Shown here in pieces: positions 5,476 to 6,207 of a stretch of 6,207 nucleotides of DNA. The stretch is from positions 1 to 6,207 of the forward strand of contig JALOTM010000168.1 of assembly GCA_025457905.1 (NCBI GenBank), read 5' to 3'. This stretch comes from Methanomassiliicoccales archaeon (GTDB taxonomy: Archaea > Thermoplasmatota > Thermoplasmata > Methanomassiliicoccales > UBA472). Every line of letters begins with the position of its first letter. The stretch's first letter is position 1. The translations under genes were made by a program, and so were the position numbers. The notes under the pieces were generated by a model. That model had not been told where the DNA came from. It ran no database searches and saw nothing but the letters and a program-made list of their open reading frames with translations.

Positions 5476-6207
5476 TTGGACTTCGAGGGTATCGAGGAGA
5501 TGTCGTCGTACGAGGGTAAGCAGTTCGTTGCCTCCATGGACGGCCCGGTCACCCTTAACGAGAACGCCCTCGAGCTGTGCGAGGCGTTCGTGCACCGGGG
5601 GCAGAGAATGTACTCCGTGCTGGCGAGATACGATGATGTGCTGGCCCACGTACTGCGACGCCAAGGCTTTAGGTCCGGGGACGTGCAGCGCCTGGTGCTT
5701 CCTTTCCTGAAAGCCTATGGGCTCACGGACGTGCGCATGCAGGACTATTGCCGGAAATCCATGTCCCTGGTCCCGGGGGCGGACAAGGCCATGCGCTTCG
5801 TGCAGGAGCTCATGGCCCCCTTCCTGGTCAGCTCGAGCTACGAGCACCATGTCAGCGCGGTGTGCGAGGAGATAGGCTTCCCGTTCGACAACGCCTATTG
5901 CACCCGTGTGTCCTTGGACGCGGTCCGCATCGACGATTGGGAGGCGCAGATCCTCAAGAACCTGGCCCAGGAGATCGCCTTGATGCCGGTACTGGAGGTC
6001 CCAGCGGGGGCCCGCTCTCTGCGCGACTTCTCCCCGCGTGACCAGCGCACCATCTCCCGCCTGGACGAGATCTTCTGGCAGGACATGAGCGACCTGACCT
6101 CCTACCACCTGCTGCAGGACGTCAGCCCTCTGGGGGGGGACGAGAAGGCCGCCTCGCTGGTGGACGTGTGCAAGAAGACGGGGGTGGGCATGGAGGACAC
6201 CATCTAT
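5476..6207 (+). CDS. Archaeal HAD-superfamily protein, EhaR/COG4030-like (runs off the right edge)
   Basis: The frame opens at TTG 5476 (alternative ATG 5500) and is open for 244 codons to the window edge. It resembles an archaeal HAD-fold family often labelled energy-converting hydrogenase A subunit R. Landmarks: 'QFVASMDGPVTLNENALEL' (16-34), 'YSVLARYDDVLAHVLRRQG' (46-64), 'LVLPFLKAYGLTD' (73-85), 'LVPGADKAMRFV' (98-109), HAD motif II 'PFLVSSSYE' (115-123), and 'CEEIGFPFDNAYCTRVSLD' (130-148). The C-terminal acidic HAD motif would come just after 'GVGMEDTIY' and is cut off. Motif I is unusual: relatives read D-x-E-G-P or similar, but here it is S20-M-D22-G-P, so the nucleophilic Asp appears replaced by Ser. 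The gene begins 10 bases after the PurN-like stop and is probably co-transcribed. The hydrogenase label is inherited from family annotation; no hydrogenase genes are seen here. Confidence 0.7.
   Translation, partial: MDFEGIEEMSSYEGKQFVASMDGPVTLNENALELCEAFVHRGQRMYSVLARYDDVLAHVLRRQGFRSGDVQRLVLPFLKAYGLTDVRMQDYCRKSMSLVPGADKAMRFVQELMAPFLVSSSYEHHVSAVCEEIGFPFDNAYCTRVSLDAVRIDDWEAQILKNLAQEIALMPVLEVPAGARSLRDFSPRDQRTISRLDEIFWQDMSDLTSYHLLQDVSPLGGDEKAASLVDVCKKTGVGMEDTIY

Noticed and set aside
5404..6108. 234-residue open frame on the minus strand, and other frames opposite the HAD-like gene
   Set aside because: These are shadows of the plus-strand HAD-like gene, which is open throughout and carries recognisable motifs.
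6132..6139. Run of eight G within the HAD-like gene as a possible frameshift
   Set aside because: The frame stays open and continues with family-like sequence on both sides (Leu-Gly-Gly-Asp), so no shift is needed, although the run is error-prone.

Overview
The window looks like chromosomal DNA from a high-GC archaeon. The evidence is an archease gene, a mevalonate-pathway decarboxylase homologue, AT-rich TATA-like elements 25-35 bases before several start codons, and Shine-Dalgarno sites matching the archaeal GGAGGTGATC consensus. The G+C content looks like about 60% or more by eye. Together with a HAD-fold protein of an archaeal family that I associate with methanogens (EhaR/COG4030-like), this fits a Thermoplasmatota lineage such as Methanomassiliicoccales. 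That placement is an inference from gene content, not from a marker gene. There are no rRNA, tRNA, mobile or CRISPR sequences.

Layout. Two transcription units diverge from a 93-base spacer (2659-2751). The minus-strand unit runs leftward: a nadX-type aspartate dehydrogenase (2658-1843), then an M24 Xaa-Pro peptidase (1792-707), then a TldD/PmbA-family gene that leaves the window (706-1). The last two genes abut with no gap, and the Shine-Dalgarno site of the TldD gene lies inside the end of the peptidase gene. The plus-strand series is: a 4-oxalocrotonate-tautomerase-like gene broken by one frameshift (2752-3116), archease (3155-3559), a mevalonate diphosphate decarboxylase-family gene (3569-4528), a PurN-like formyltransferase homologue (4638-5465), and an archaeal HAD-family protein that runs off the right edge (5476-6207). 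Coding density is high and no gap exceeds about 110 bases.

How the genes may work together. The left unit pairs two peptide-processing proteins with an amino-acid dehydrogenase, which suggests either NAD precursor supply or peptide/aspartate catabolism. The right unit looks like a housekeeping group: RNA-ligase cofactor, isoprenoid synthesis, and two enzyme-like proteins. The PurN-like protein lacks the family's catalytic Asn and His, and the HAD-like protein lacks the usual nucleophilic Asp, so both may have functions other than the textbook ones.

The observations most worth a second look are these two degenerate active sites in adjacent genes, the substrate question for the decarboxylase, the tautomerase frameshift, and the symmetric promoter region (a 7-7-7 inverted repeat between two identical TATA-like octamers, plus a 16-base perfect palindrome over the tautomerase start codon). 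I see no clear evidence of a wholly new multi-gene system.
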